In this document: in pieces, positions 7,183 through 7,312 of the stretch
Numbering within the stretch: the stretch's first letter is position 1
Layout of the letters: each line of letters begins with the position of its first letter
Source of the DNA: Planctomycetaceae bacterium
GTDB taxonomy: Bacteria; Planctomycetota; Planctomycetia; Pirellulales; Thermoguttaceae
Length of the DNA stretch: 7,312 nt
Direction of reading: 5' to 3'
Assembly: GCA_031257725.1 (NCBI GenBank)
Contig: JAIROD010000854.1
Coordinates: 1 to 7,312, forward strand
Translations under genes and position numbers: made by a program
Notes under the pieces: model-generated
Seen by the model: the letters and a program-made list of their open reading frames with translations, nothing else
Told to the model about the DNA's origin: nothing
Database searches by the model: none

Positions 7183-7244
7183 ACACCAAGCATAAATTTC
7201 GTAATATATCAGTGGAATTTTTCGGAGATTGAAGTTTATTTTTT

Positions 7245-7307
7245 ACCACCCCTAGCCCCTCCGAAGGAGGGGAATAATTCCCCTCCTTCGGAGGGGCTAG
7301 GGGTGGT
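7245..7307. repeat. Perfect 30-bp inverted repeat with a 3-base loop
   Basis: The arm at 7245-7274 (starting ACCACCCCTAGCCCC) is the exact reverse complement of 7278-7307, with loop TAA. Each arm also contains a smaller palindrome, CCCCTCC-GAA-GGAGGGG, so each can fold alone or form a cruciform. The GC-rich arms stand out from the AT-rich surroundings. This is a non-coding dispersed repeat or MITE-like element rather than an ordinary terminator, since no T-run follows. Related CCCCTAGCCCCTCC repeats seem familiar from other environmental bacteria, but this was not checked. Confidence 0.85.
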
Positions 7308-7312
7308 CATTC

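Noticed and set aside
76..7240. Faint similarity between 84-120 and the reverse complement of 7185-7230 (CACTGAT, ATTnCGAAAT) as extended inverted ends
   Set aside because: The matches are short and differently spaced, so they do not extend the REP pairs into a longer terminal inverted repeat.

Overview
The window (7312 bp) looks like a chromosomal accessory segment from a low-GC member of the PVC group, most likely a planctomycete. The main evidence is the 470-residue outer-membrane barrel at 5653-7065. It resembles the BBP2/OmpL-like porin family that is abundant in Planctomycetes and carries a cysteine cluster just after its signal peptide. A very large secreted GH13 enzyme with several accessory beta domains, one apparent start without a Shine-Dalgarno and AT-rich spacers also fit. 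The assignment rests on family knowledge and sequence character, not on a search.

Layout. Positions 1-75 hold two short palindromic REP-like elements. Next to them is the remnant of a two-gene module: a PIN-domain ribonuclease gene that has lost its N-terminal third (125-436), followed three bases later by a small intact protein, probably its partner or antitoxin (440-655). After a 146-bp AT-rich gap comes the dominant gene, a 1431-residue exported GH13 (alpha-amylase superfamily) protein with an intact catalytic triad and a C-terminal jelly-roll carbohydrate-binding-like domain (802-5097). A 555-bp gene-free stretch (5098-5652) contains a run of strong inverted repeats and looks like a structured RNA, or a long leader for the next gene. 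The porin follows at 5653-7065. The right edge has no gene. It holds two more REP-like elements in the opposite orientation (7099-7182) and a perfect 30-bp inverted repeat with a 3-base loop (7245-7307).

How the parts may work together. The GH13 protein would cut alpha-glucans outside the cytoplasm, and the barrel could pass products or other small solutes across the outer membrane. Both genes lie on the + strand, but the 555-bp spacer with its own hairpins argues for separate transcription. The link is therefore positional only. The REP-like pairs at the two ends are mirror images with the same internal spacing, so the GH13 and porin genes sit between inverted copies of one repeat family. 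The broken toxin gene begins directly beside the left pair, which suggests local rearrangement.

The most unusual items are the structured spacer at 5194-5433, the matched REP pairs, and the decayed PIN gene with its surviving partner. I found no CRISPR array, tRNA, rRNA, intact transposase or recognisable new defence system.
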